Below the pieces are notes generated by a model. The model was not told where the DNA came from and searched no databases. It worked only from the letters and a program-made list of their open reading frames with translations. DNA of 64,000 nt from Siderastrea siderea (lineage: Eukaryota; Cnidaria; Anthozoa; Scleractinia; Rhizangiidae): contig OZ034970.1 in the NCBI GenBank assembly GCA_964030785.1, positions 35,839,943 through 35,903,942 on the forward strand, read 5' to 3'. The position numbers were made by a program, and so were the translations under genes. Of this stretch, positions 35,031-43,079 are shown one piece after another; the first letter of the stretch is position 1; every line of letters begins with the position of its first letter.

Positions 35031-35290
35031 AACACGTGATGTAGTCCTTGAAACAACCCGCGTCCTTTTTGTTGGACCAACCACGCACGACGCTTTTTTA
35101 CGGAATGTCGACGACGTCCCAAATCGCGTAGCACCTTTTTATAGGGTTGAAGTTTAGCCAGGATGGGTGGTGTGACGGGAATCTTGTTTTTTAAGAACTT
35201 CAAGACCAGTTCACTCACAGCATGAATTTGATCGGCATTGGCATGTTGTAACGAATCTTGACGTTTGAAACGATTGGCTTCTTGTAACAT
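35012..35290 (-). CDS. Small basic Polinton protein, 92 residues
   Basis: The start MLQEANRFKRQDSLQHANAD leads into VSELVLKFLKNKIPVTPPIL and a basic end LGRRRHSVKKRR. The pattern of a helix bundle followed by an arginine/lysine tail is that of a small DNA-associated virion protein. The 3' end overlaps the next gene by 19 bases. No function is assigned. The gene is intact. Confidence 0.6.
   Translation of the reverse strand: MLQEANRFKRQDSLQHANADQIHAVSELVLKFLKNKIPVTPPILAKLQPYKKVLRDLGRRRHSVKKRRAWLVQQKGRGLFQGLHHVLCLCVR
35134..35143 (-). promoter_or_regulatory. TATA box upstream of the CxxC protein gene
   Basis: TATAAAAAGG on the minus strand inside the 92-residue gene, about 100 bases before the 35030 ATG. 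The same word recurs before several other viral genes. Confidence 0.45.
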
Positions 35291-35331
35291 GGACCGTAAA
35301 AACGGTAATTAACGTCGAAGACGTTGCATCT

Positions 35332-35508
35332 TTACCGACGATGGCGACGACGATACCGTTGGTTGGCTTTTTGGATCGTGCGTTTTATACGTTTATCCAT
35401 TTCCAATGCTACGGCTTTCCCCAATCCCGCCATGGCTGGGACCAATAGATTTAAAAAACCTCCTCGTTGATGACGGCGTCGTCGTCTTCTTCTCCTCAAG
35501 GATACCAT
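35332..35508 (-). CDS. Arg-rich core peptide with QRGG site, 58 residues
   Basis: The start MVSLRRRRRRRRHQRGGFLN gives eight arginines followed by QRGG (14-17). A hydrophobic stretch (FLNLLVPAMAGLGKAVALEM) and a basic end (ANQRYRRRHRR) follow. It closely parallels the 62-residue protein at 42019-42207, so the two are paralogues. Both resemble the processed pX/mu-type core peptides of adenoviruses: basic leader, glycine-glycine cleavage site, then a packed peptide (inference). A TATAAAGAGA at 35561-35570 precedes it. Confidence 0.7.
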   Translation of the reverse strand: MVSLRRRRRRRRHQRGGFLNLLVPAMAGLGKAVALEMDKRIKRTIQKANQRYRRRHRR

Positions 35509-35560
35509 GAGTGCGACAATACACGTTGAAGGGCTTTGTTTTGTTTGATGGCATCCTGCG

Positions 35561-35570
35561 TCTCTTTATA
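35561..35570 (-). promoter_or_regulatory. TATA box upstream of the 58-residue core peptide
   Basis: TATAAAGAGA on the minus strand, 53 bases before the ATG at 35508. Confidence 0.45.
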
Positions 35571-35590
35571 GCCTTGACGGGTATTGCGTT

Positions 35591-36268
35591 TCAAATCTTG
35601 CCACCAGCCCCCGCCTCGTTGTCGTCATCGTCGTTTCGTTCTTCTTCTTCTTTTGACGGCCATGGTTCTAAGAGTGTGGGACTGGGAGGGAGTGGCTTTT
35701 TATCTATCCAATAGTCTTTGGGTCTCAAGGGACGAGGACATCCGTCCACATAGCATGGCGCTTCCACGGGTTGGTACACAAAATGACGATGGTAATCTTG
35801 GACACATCGTTTGGGTAACGGAGGGGTGAAATCCACAATGGTATCATCCAAGGTTTGCATCTTGATTAAAAACCTTTCCAGATCCTCCAAGGGAACACCA
35901 CGCACATGGGTTTTCAATTCAGTCAAGGCTTTAGCATACGTGGTAAACGCAAACCGACTCATGGTCACTTTAAATCGGTATTGTTTAAAATCATTCCATC
36001 CTTTGACCACCGTGCCCACCGCCGCCAAACACGCCACCAACGTGCTGTTTTCCAAAAGGGGTCCAGCAATCATGCTTGTGGCCATCAGGAGTAACGCCAT
36101 GCCATTGAACAAGGCATTGATACACTTGAAATGATTCAACATTTTTCGATAACACCACCATTGTTGATGGTAAAAAGCATACAAGGAATCCATGCGTTGT
36201 AACAATTCCGGGGGGAATTGAAGGCCATGATGTTTTGATCCATTCAATAACGACACGACGGTTTTCAT
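35591..36268 (-). CDS. Viral two-membrane-segment protein
   Basis: The ATG at 36268 shares its first base with the stop of the upstream gene (TGATG). The 225-residue product has an N-terminal amphipathic part rich in aromatic residues (AFYHQQWWCYRKMLNHFK), two hydrophobic segments (about 53-70 and 76-92: NALFNGMALLLMATSMIAG and LVACLAAVGTVVKGW), a conserved following helix (FKVTMSRFAFTTYAKALTEL), and an acidic C-terminus. The layout of helix, two membrane spans and helix is like the SLATT domain, a two-TM effector fold known from bacterial conflict systems. That comparison is inference. A membrane or virion-entry role is plausible. The gene is intact. Confidence 0.65.
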   Translation of the reverse strand: MKTVVSLLNGSKHHGLQFPPELLQRMDSLYAFYHQQWWCYRKMLNHFKCINALFNGMALLLMATSMIAGPLLENSTLVACLAAVGTVVKGWNDFKQYRFKVTMSRFAFTTYAKALTELKTHVRGVPLEDLERFLIKMQTLDDTIVDFTPPLPKRCVQDYHRHFVYQPVEAPCYVDGCPRPLRPKDYWIDKKPLPPSPTLLEPWPSKEEEERNDDDDNEAGAGGKI

Positions 36269-37074
36269 CACGGCGAAATCCGGGACGAAGAGGTTTGTAC
36301 GCTCGGTGCTCCTCCCTGTTTATAACTGGTCACAATGCTATTGGTCATGGTGACATTGGCAATTTCACGTCCTTGTGCTAATTGTTCTTGATCTTGTAAC
36401 ATCATCCGTAAACGTCGTTGTAATTCCGCTTGACGCAAGGTGCGAGGCTGTCTGCCAGAACTCCCAGACGTCCAAGATCCTCGAGGGGTGGCTGGATTGG
36501 AGGCAGGTGTCAAAGGTGAAGTGGGGGTATTTCGTCGTCGTCCTCGTATTCGTCTCGGTCGTCGTCCACGACGACCACCACCACCACCAGCACCACCACC
36601 GCCACGTCCACCACCACGTCCACCACGTCCACCACCACGTCCACCACGTCCCCCACCACCATTACCATCACCCCCAGCACCCGCTGCTGTTTGAGCACCA
36701 GCCGCCAAGGGTACGCTAGGAGGACTCGCAGGGGTTCGAGCACCAGAAGACTCCGGGGTGGTCTGTATACTACGGTATGATTGACTTCCTGGACTTCCTA
36801 CCCCGCCTGGGGAAGAGGCCTGTAAAGGGGGCGCACCATCCACATCGGGCCAGCTCGCGATGACGTCGCCAGGGGGGAGGGATTCCATAAACCGATAGAA
36901 GGCATCGGCTGCCATTTCCTCCATGGCGACGTCGAGAAGGCCTTGGTCTCCCGTCAAATACAAATCTTGCCAGGCCCTTGGGGACATTTGATTGCTGCTG
37001 GCCGCCCCAACACCCGCAGGGGCCACGGTATCATACGATTGCGGAGGTTGACGGTCATCGTCATCATCGGCCAT
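36268..37074 (-). CDS. RGG-rich, disordered viral protein
   Basis: The 268-residue product starts with an acidic MADDDDDRQ leader, has a short ordered block (QMSPRAWQDLYLTGDQGLLD and then VAMEEMAADAFYRFMESLPP), a long Ser/Pro/Thr region, a glycine-arginine stretch (GGRGGRGGGRGGRGGGRGG) leading into RRGRRPRRIRGRRR, and a C-terminal helix (LQRRLRMMLQDQEQLAQGRE). RGG stretches commonly bind nucleic acid and can drive condensate formation. It may package DNA or organise assembly sites, which is inference. It is followed directly, with a shared base, by the two-membrane-segment gene. A TATA box lies at 37111. Confidence 0.65.
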   Translation of the reverse strand: MADDDDDRQPPQSYDTVAPAGVGAASSNQMSPRAWQDLYLTGDQGLLDVAMEEMAADAFYRFMESLPPGDVIASWPDVDGAPPLQASSPGGVGSPGSQSYRSIQTTPESSGARTPASPPSVPLAAGAQTAAGAGGDGNGGGGRGGRGGGRGGRGGGRGGGGAGGGGGRRGRRPRRIRGRRRNTPTSPLTPASNPATPRGSWTSGSSGRQPRTLRQAELQRRLRMMLQDQEQLAQGREIANVTMTNSIVTSYKQGGAPSVQTSSSRISP

Positions 37075-37110
37075 GCTCGCTCTCTTTTTTCCTGTTCAAA
37101 TGGGGTGTCG

Positions 37111-37120
37111 TCCCTTTATA
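37111..37120 (-). promoter_or_regulatory. TATA box upstream of the RGG protein gene
   Basis: TATAAAGGGA on the minus strand, 37 bases before the ATG at 37074 and inside the end of the ATPase gene. Confidence 0.5.
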
Positions 37121-37769
37121 GACGTTTTTGATAGGTGCGAGTCCATCCTTCGTCTTTTAACAGGTGACTCAACAAACGTTGTTGATCGGAGGAGGCAGGG
37201 TGTAAATCCAACACCAAATACCCATACGGCCGTGTGGTGGTCTGATGAAACGTCTCCAACGTGTCTTTCCAGGTGGTAGGAAACGATTGAAGCAACACGT
37301 TGCGTACCCCTAATTGATCTCGGGGGTTCTTGAACGCCACGATGTAATGGGCATTCCGGGAAATACTTTTGGCATATCGACCCACGGGAAACATGTCTTG
37401 GCACAAGTACAACACGGTCACCCCTTGATGATGCGAATGTTTGGTGAATAAATCCAACACGCGTTTATCGTGACTCCCTTCATCCATTAAATCATCCAAG
37501 ACGAGGACCCCATGTCCTTGAGGAAACCATTGCACCAACGCATCATGATCGGGAATCCCTTCGTGAAACACCACCCCTTGATCTTGCATGCCTCGAAATC
37601 GATCTTGCCAGGCCCCATAACAATAATGCCTTTGGGTCGGTGGGGTTTCAAACAAATCTGGGTTCTCTAACAAGAGTTTTTCCGTAAACACGGTTTTGCC
37701 ACATCCCGAAGGACCCACGACCAAAATACTGGATGGGGTATGAAAACGAAACGGTTTCCCCGTTTGCAT
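37116..37769 (-). CDS. FtsK/HerA-type genome packaging ATPase
   Basis: The 217-residue protein has Walker A GPSGCGKT at 19-26, Walker B VLVLDDLMDE at 88-97 and a polar sensor glutamine in YLCQDMFP (Q124). These are the signatures of the A32/FtsK-HerA packaging ATPases of Polintons, adenovirus-like and NCLDV-type viruses, which pump DNA into the capsid. Its position next to the protease and major capsid genes is the usual Polinton morphogenesis block. The frame is intact. The next upstream feature is a tRNA-like gene, not a protein gene. Confidence 0.93.
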   Translation of the reverse strand: MQTGKPFRFHTPSSILVVGPSGCGKTVFTEKLLLENPDLFETPPTQRHYCYGAWQDRFRGMQDQGVVFHEGIPDHDALVQWFPQGHGVLVLDDLMDEGSHDKRVLDLFTKHSHHQGVTVLYLCQDMFPVGRYAKSISRNAHYIVAFKNPRDQLGVRNVLLQSFPTTWKDTLETFHQTTTRPYGYLVLDLHPASSDQQRLLSHLLKDEGWTRTYQKRL

Positions 37770-37791
37770 GATGAGGACTAATACCCATTTT

Positions 37792-37799
37792 AAAAAAAA
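37792..37799 (-). terminator. Pol III-type T8 terminator
   Basis: Eight T residues on the minus strand, 14 bases after the 3' end of the tRNA-like gene at 37814-37900, the usual spacing for RNA polymerase III termination. Confidence 0.6.
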
Positions 37800-37803
37800 G
37801 GCA

Positions 37804-37813
37804 CCTTTTTATT
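37804..37813 (-). promoter_or_regulatory. Weak TATA-like box of the ATPase gene
   Basis: AATAAAAAGG on the minus strand, 35 bases before the ATPase ATG. It abuts the 3' end of the tRNA-like gene. Confidence 0.35.
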
Positions 37814-37900
37814 GGAGTCGGTGGGACTCGAACCCACGCACAACCCCCCAATACTTATTTTTCGGGGATCCAAAGGCTCTACCGACTGAGCTACGACTCC
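37814..37900 (-). tRNA. tRNA-like gene with aberrant anticodon arm, inside the viral gene cluster
   Basis: The 87-base unit has a perfect 7-bp acceptor stem (GGAGTCG with CGACTCC), a perfect D arm (GCTC AGTCGGTA GAGC) and a perfect T arm (GTGGG TTCGAGT CCCAC). A-box TAGCTCAGTCGG and B-box GGTTCGAGTCC match the consensus, and a T8 run follows. The segment between D and T arms is about 37 bases, 15 more than a standard tRNA. It offers no clean 5-bp anticodon stem with a 7-base loop; a CCCC/GGGG pairing is possible instead. I could not assign an anticodon. Options are a tRNA with an odd intron, a decayed host tRNA, or a Pol III non-coding RNA using a tRNA frame. It lies between the protease and ATPase genes. 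Confidence 0.75.
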
Positions 37901-37928
37901 GACACAACTTTTTCCAACATGTTTTTAT

Positions 37929-38468
37929 TTAACAATTACATTGATGATACGGATGACAACAGAGTTGATACCATCTCGCTTCTTGACCTACAATGAGTTG
38001 TTGAAGGCGTTGACCAGCTTGATGGTCATTGCTTACATAATCATGATCAGAAAACTCATTTAAAAACTCTTGCAAGGTCCATCCACGGGCTTTGGCTTTC
38101 AAGTACAACAAGGCGTAATCACCACAACTCTTGCTTGAAATGGCTTGTAGAGACTTGCCATTCGTCACCACATACTTCCAATGTTGCACGATCCAATCTC
38201 GTAACGGGGTGGCTTGCACGTACGTGTCCAATGGCAAGGCATAACTATCGAGGACTTCACACACGTTTCCATCCGTCCAGACCACTAACCAATGTTGTCC
38301 CGGTTGATCGTGCGGGTCCGTATTCACAATGTACCCTTGCGAAGTGGTCTTGACAGGACTCTTGGGTAAACGATCACAGGCCACTGTTCCGTAAAAGACA
38401 GGTTTCAATTGCGGGTCGTCTCGGGCTAAATAATCCAACTGTACATTATTCAAGGCCACGTGTTCCAT
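37929..38468 (-). CDS. Adenain-like cysteine protease
   Basis: The 179-residue protein carries the catalytic set of the adenovirus/Ulp1-type proteases: H59 in GQHWLVVW, D74 in CEVLDSYAL, Q108 and C115 in SLQAISSKSCGDYALLYL. In Polintons this enzyme matures capsid and core proteins. Its ATG shares one base with the stop of the major capsid gene (TGATG at 38466-38470), suggesting translational coupling or re-initiation. The gene is intact. Candidate substrates with (Q/L)xGG sites are encoded on both sides. Confidence 0.9.
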   Translation of the reverse strand: MEHVALNNVQLDYLARDDPQLKPVFYGTVACDRLPKSPVKTTSQGYIVNTDPHDQPGQHWLVVWTDGNVCEVLDSYALPLDTYVQATPLRDWIVQHWKYVVTNGKSLQAISSKSCGDYALLYLKAKARGWTLQEFLNEFSDHDYVSNDHQAGQRLQQLIVGQEARWYQLCCHPYHQCNC

Positions 38469-41385
38469 CAGTGTTGGTAAATGTTATACAACACGGCTCC
38501 GTTGCGGTCAATCTCCAACAAGTTCTCAAATTCCCCATACACGAGCGCGGTTATATTGATATTGGGGGCGGCTCCAAATTCCAAGACGAGTTGTAAATCT
38601 CCCGTTTGCTTGGGGTTGAGGTTTTGACTGTCAGCACATCCATTGGCTACATTGTCAAACATGTACAAGGTACAATTTTTCCCTTGGCCCCAATCTCCTA
38701 GTTCTACAATATTGCCTTTCTTTTTACACCAAGCGCCACTGGCTTGCAGAAAACGGAAGTAGCCTAGATTATCTCGGGTGCCATTGTTGTGCACTAACTG
38801 CAGGGTTTCATAAGGGTATTCTTCTCCTTTGACAATCTGTTTAATGGAAGTCAGACCAAATTTCTGGAAGCAGAAAGGATCTCGGGTCACATCGCCATTG
38901 AAGGCTCAGCTGTCCAACAACCCCACAATCAATCGGTCAGGTATTCTGTTTTGAAACAGGTTGGGGATATCAAAGCGGACCAGGTTGCCTTGCATACTGA
39001 AAGTCCGGATTTCACTGCGGACGGTCGGGTAGGAGGCGATTTGTCCTTCATTGTGTCTTTTTTCAGACAAACTTCTGTAGATGGTGTCATTCAAACGCAG
39101 TTGACATAGATGAAACCGTAGTTTGACATCCCCTTCCAGGAAGCGGCCAGCTAGACCCACTCCATTCAAAAACAGGTTCGGACCATTGAAATGAAATTTC
39201 ATCTTGATTTCTATGCCAGGCACCAACAGTTTGCCGGTGTGAAACACTTCCAAGTGTGGGGTAAACACCAGACTGCGAGTGACGCCTCCAGCATACTTGG
39301 CCACTTCAGCTACTATGGTGTCCAAGGCCGCTTTGTGATTGGCACTGAGAGCTTGCCAGTGAGCATGGTCTCCTGCTTTGTTGGTGTTGTTGGCAGTCCA
39401 TTCGGGTGGGAAATCCACTTGATTGAACCAGCCTTGGGGTCCTAACACGGTCTTGCCATCTTCTCGGTCATAATTCAGCAAGGTTTCTAGGTAAGCTTTG
39501 TAATGATAGGTGTCGGATTGAGGACTGATCAACGTGCCATTCAACTGCAAGTCAATTTGTGACCCTTCACGCAAAAAGGGGGCTTATGGATTTCACTAAA
39601 AAGCGTGAATTGTTTTCACGGTCACGGTGCGTGAATTGGAATTTTCACAGAGTGAATTAAAAATTTCACGCAGTGTTCACTCTGTGCTAAAAAACTTTCA
39701 CTCCTGGCGTGAAACTAATCATTCCGTGAATGATCAGTGGAAACTTTCACGCCGTGAAACTCAGTAATGCAGAAAACTGATCGGTGTAAACTTTCACTCC
39801 CTGAAATTAAGAGTGAAAATTTTCACGCCCTGAAATTGATCGGCCGTGATAAGAAACTTCACGTCATGAAATCTAACCTGCGTTCCTTTGTTTTTCTCTC
39901 CGCTGCAGCAACACTGAACAAGTCGAATAAACGGAAAATTTGTAAAAGAATCTCCACGATAGTCGAATCTTAACAAGAAAATCAAAAGAATGAACTAAAA
40001 CTGACAGATAACTGAAACTAAAACATCACGCGCTGTGGTAACAAGATATCTATTACGCAAATTCTCTACAGTAATTAAATCGCTTGAATTGTACAAAAGT
40101 GCGTTATTAAATTTTTGTGAAAAAATCAACAAACAAACAAACAAAACAAAACGGCTTGATAAAAATTGTCTGTAAAGTTGTGATCAATATCTTTCAGATA
40201 TGATAAACAGACGCAATAAACAGACAGTACATGTTTGGCACCACGGAGTCTAGCAACTTGGCGTAGCCAGCAATATTATTATTCGTGAATACTTCGCTTT
40301 CCACAAGAGTTTTAAAACGGTAGAGAAGAAACTTGCAAGCTCTATTTGAAAAGATTAGATTTTGGTGAAATGCTTGAAAAAAAGTCCGGTTAATTTATAC
40401 ACGACAATACTCGCCTGATTCGCGACATGACGGAGTCACGTTTCGCAGTCATTTTTTTTGAAAATTGAACTATACATGCTTAAAAGTAAATGTCACGTTC
40501 GTCATGCAAAGTTAAAACTTGCGAACACACTGTTGCGTTTTGGTAAATGAAAAACTGTTCTATAAACACAAAAGAAACAAACTGAAGTTGCGTGTTTTTT
40601 AGCAGGGAAACGCAATAACAAACGCCTGTGTAGCTGTCAACACCTGATCTTCGGAACCGATTGTATCGATTTTGAATGATAATGACTTTCAAGCTTCAAT
40701 GCTTGAAGCAAATGGCTGAAATACGCCCCCATAGGTAAGCGTGATTTAATAATACAACAACATTCACGGTAGGAGAGTGATGTTCACGTAAAACGTAAGG
40801 AGTAAATTTTTTCTACGCCGTGAAATATTTCGCAGAGACTATGACCTTTTTCACGGCGTGAAATTTATATTTCACGGCGACTAATGACTATGACCTTTTT
40901 CACGGCGTGAAATATTTCACGGTGGCCGTGACTTTTTTCATGGCGTGTTCACGGTGTGTTGGAGAAATTTCCCTCACATTCCAATAATTTTTCTTCATTT
41001 CACGGCCAAGACCGTGAAAATAGCCATAGCGTGAAATTTGGATAAGCCCCCTTTTCGCGTGAAGGGTCACATTTGTTTGATGATGGAATGGGCCAAATTG
41101 TTGACGGGCCACAATTTTTGAGCGGCATCCAAGTTCCCGTTATCATCCTTTTTCAATCTCAATTCCATGGCAAGGTAACTGCGTCCCAAATCCACAAAAT
41201 CGTCCAACCCCGGAATTGATGAATTCCATGGAATTGATGCCGGTGGTGGTGGGTTGAATGGTGGCCATGCGATAGGCATTGATGCTAATGTCGGTCGGTG
41301 GCACCTTGAAAATCCGTAACGCAGGGTTCACGGTCCCTTCGGAACGCGCGTGAGCCGGTGCAGTTTGCGTACTCACGTCAGGCAT
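38468..41385 (-). pseudogene. Double jelly-roll major capsid protein, three lesions
   Basis: The gene starts at 41385 (MPDVSTQTAPAHARSEG). It shifts frame near 41215-41225 beside a duplicated GGAATTGAT, continues with FVDLGRSYLAMELRLKK, and is split by a 1,512-bp transposon at 39559-41070. It resumes as IDLQLNGTLI with the family-typical YHYKAYLETLLNY, meets an in-frame TGA at 38906-38908, and ends at 38468. Sequence on both sides of the TGA is in one frame and of the same protein; the last part includes LGYFRFLQASGAWCKKKG. The family forms the pseudo-hexameric capsomers of Polinton, adenovirus-like and related virions. It cannot make a full product in this copy. Confidence 0.88.
39555..41074. 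mobile_element. 1.5-kb transposon with ATTT duplication inside the major capsid gene
   Basis: The element at 39559-41070 starts GTGACCCTTCACGCAAAAAG then GGGGCTTAT and ends with the complement ATAAGCCCCCTTTTCGCGTG then AAGGGTCAC. It is flanked by ATTT on both sides (39555-39558 and 41071-41074). The subterminal parts are filled with short palindromes of the TTTCACGGCGTGAAA type, dense at 39590-39860 and 40780-41060. The middle has no convincing gene, so it is non-autonomous. The superfamily is not assigned. Confidence 0.88.
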
Positions 41386-41387
41386 GT

Positions 41388-41618
41388 TTAACGTCGTCGT
41401 CGTCGTCGTTGAGTGGTGGTACCCCATCGTCGTGAGGGGTTTTTGTAGCGTCGAGCTAAGCGTTGTCTTAAATCAAACCCGGGCACTCTCATCACCTCGG
41501 GACTCAACCATCCACCACGTTGTCGCCGCATGAGTTTCCAAAAAGGAAACAGTCCTCCCCATTGAGACAAACCTCGATCACTACGAATCCGTCGAGGTCG
41601 TGAATGCACGGGTTCCAT
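41388..41618 (-). CDS. Arg-rich protein with two GG cleavage-like sites
   Basis: From the ATG at 41618 the product is 76 residues: MEPVHSRPRRIRSDRG, then SQWGGLFPF with a QWGG site at 19-22, then LMRRQRGGWL with QRGG at 33-36, and a strongly basic end (RRWGTTTQRRRRRR). It fits a DNA-binding core protein processed by the viral protease (inference). It begins three bases after the stop of the 108-residue gene and ends just before the major capsid start. The gene is intact. Confidence 0.65.
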   Translation of the reverse strand: MEPVHSRPRRIRSDRGLSQWGGLFPFWKLMRRQRGGWLSPEVMRVPGFDLRQRLARRYKNPSRRWGTTTQRRRRRR

Positions 41619-41620
41619 GT

Positions 41621-41947
41621 TCACACTCCAAAAATATCTCGCGCATGTTTGGTTTGTTTGGGAAACAAAGCACTGGCCACACGCACGGCTTCTTTCACGT
41701 TCTTATTGCTCAAAGCTTTCTTGGCTTGTTTGGTGATTTCTTTTTTGATGACTTGTTCGGCTTTGCGTTTGACACCTCGTGTGAAACCCGTTTCCAATCC
41801 TCTCTTTATATTACTAGGCAGTTTTAAAGGATTCCGGGTGCTTTTAAGGCCTTGGAACCCGCCACACAAGAGATCCGTCATCAACCCTTTGCCATGTTGA
41901 TCACACCACTCATCCGTACGAAATCGTGTCAAACTTCCCCCACACAT
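41621..41947 (-). CDS. Small basic virion-type protein
   Basis: The 108-residue product from ATG 41947 begins MCGGSLTRF and contains LLCGGFQGL (27-30 is LCGG, a possible protease site) and a lysine-rich helix (VKRKAEQVIKKEITKQAKKA). Function unknown. TATAAAAAGAG at 42005-42015 is 58 bases upstream. The gene is intact. Confidence 0.6.
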   Translation of the reverse strand: MCGGSLTRFRTDEWCDQHGKGLMTDLLCGGFQGLKSTRNPLKLPSNIKRGLETGFTRGVKRKAEQVIKKEITKQAKKALSNKNVKEAVRVASALFPKQTKHARDIFGV

Positions 41948-42004
41948 GGTGTCTTCTTCACGCGTTACCAAGGATCACGTTTTTGTTTGTGTCACAGGAC
42001 TCGT

Positions 42005-42015
42005 CTCTTTTTATA
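42005..42015 (-). promoter_or_regulatory. TATA box upstream of the 108-residue gene
   Basis: TATAAAAAGAG on the minus strand, inside the region just before the 62-residue core peptide stop. Confidence 0.45.
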
Positions 42016-42018
42016 CCG

Positions 42019-42207
42019 TCATCGTCGTTTTTTCCGAAAAGCTGCTTCCAACCCTTTTTTGGCCCCGTAACTCGCGGCACCACCCGCTGCGCCCAACGCC
42101 ACGGCTTTCCCTCCAGCGATCAAGGCTGGAATAAGCGCGGCGAGTGGCAATAAACCCCCTCGTTGCCTTCTTCTTCGTCTCCTTCGATGCACTCTTGTCT
42201 TGGGCAT
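42019..42207 (-). CDS. pX/mu-like core peptide with QRGG site, 62 residues
   Basis: The start MPKTRVHRRRRRRRQRGG puts seven arginines before QRGG (15-18). The remainder, LLPLAALIPALIAGGKAVAL then GAAGGAASYGAKKGLEAAFR, is alanine/glycine-rich and ends KKRR. It is a paralogue of the 58-residue protein at 35332-35508. The organisation resembles adenovirus pX/mu precursors, which condense DNA after cleavage by the viral protease (inference). ATAAAAAGGGG at 42244-42254 precedes it. The gene is intact. Confidence 0.72.
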   Translation of the reverse strand: MPKTRVHRRRRRRRQRGGLLPLAALIPALIAGGKAVALGAAGGAASYGAKKGLEAAFRKKRR

Positions 42208-43079
42208 CTTTTGTTGTGATTGGACACTCCCTTTGTCAAGTCCTCCCCTTTTTATGTCTTTTTGAAGTGCAACGTGACAATGGTATGACCTTCACCAAAC
42301 TTGACCAAGTCTCCTCCGGTACCAATCGTTTCAGCCACTTGAACGTGAATAATTTCCACTACCTCGTTACGAAGAGACATGTATTGAATGTGCAACGGTT
42401 CAAAGTACAGGGTGCCACGTCCTTGTCGCTTGTACTGGATTTCACGCAACAAATCGGTCACGCGATTGCCCACAATCGTACTGCCTGCCACGTCGGAGTA
42501 CACGTGCAACGATCGTGTGGGTTCACCCACCACCGCACGAAAACGCCACATTCAAGTTCGTGAAACGCCACCCACAACTCATACTCAATCGTAAATAATC
42601 CGGCATAAACGAACGCACCGTCCAAAAGACCGGGTTGTGCTGATCGTCGTCCACATCGTTCCAATCGTTGTCAACGGGTTTTGTCATGTTGGGGATTTGA
42701 TCCCCCATGAAGTCTTGCTGTAAGTTAGGACCCAAAATCAACCCACTGCTAATTTTACGTAACCATCCCATCTTGAGAGCTAATTTGGTGTAGATGTAGA
42801 GGGCTGGCGTGTCAGTTTTGCAATGGCAGACATTCGTGTTGTCAATGAGCAGATCCTCGCCTTCCCAACGAAACTTGACGTACATGTGTTTGCCTTGATC
42901 GTTGACAAACCGGCCTCCTTGAATCGCCGTTTCCTTGCGTCGTTGTTCCAAGTGAGCAATGGCCGCTTTCATGAAACTTACACCATCCACCACCCAATCC
43001 AAATCTTTAATGTCATTGATGAGGGTTCGCGCGCTGTCTACTCGCGAGGTCATTTCCCCATCTTTTCCCTTGCACCAAG

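Noticed and set aside
36375..36719. Histidine/valine-rich frames (HHHHQHHHR type) on the plus strand
   Set aside because: They are shadows of the glycine-arginine stretch of the minus-strand RGG protein.
37814..37900. Ordinary functional tRNA with a standard intron
   Set aside because: No split at the canonical intron position leaves a paired 5-bp anticodon stem, so I kept the call as tRNA-like.
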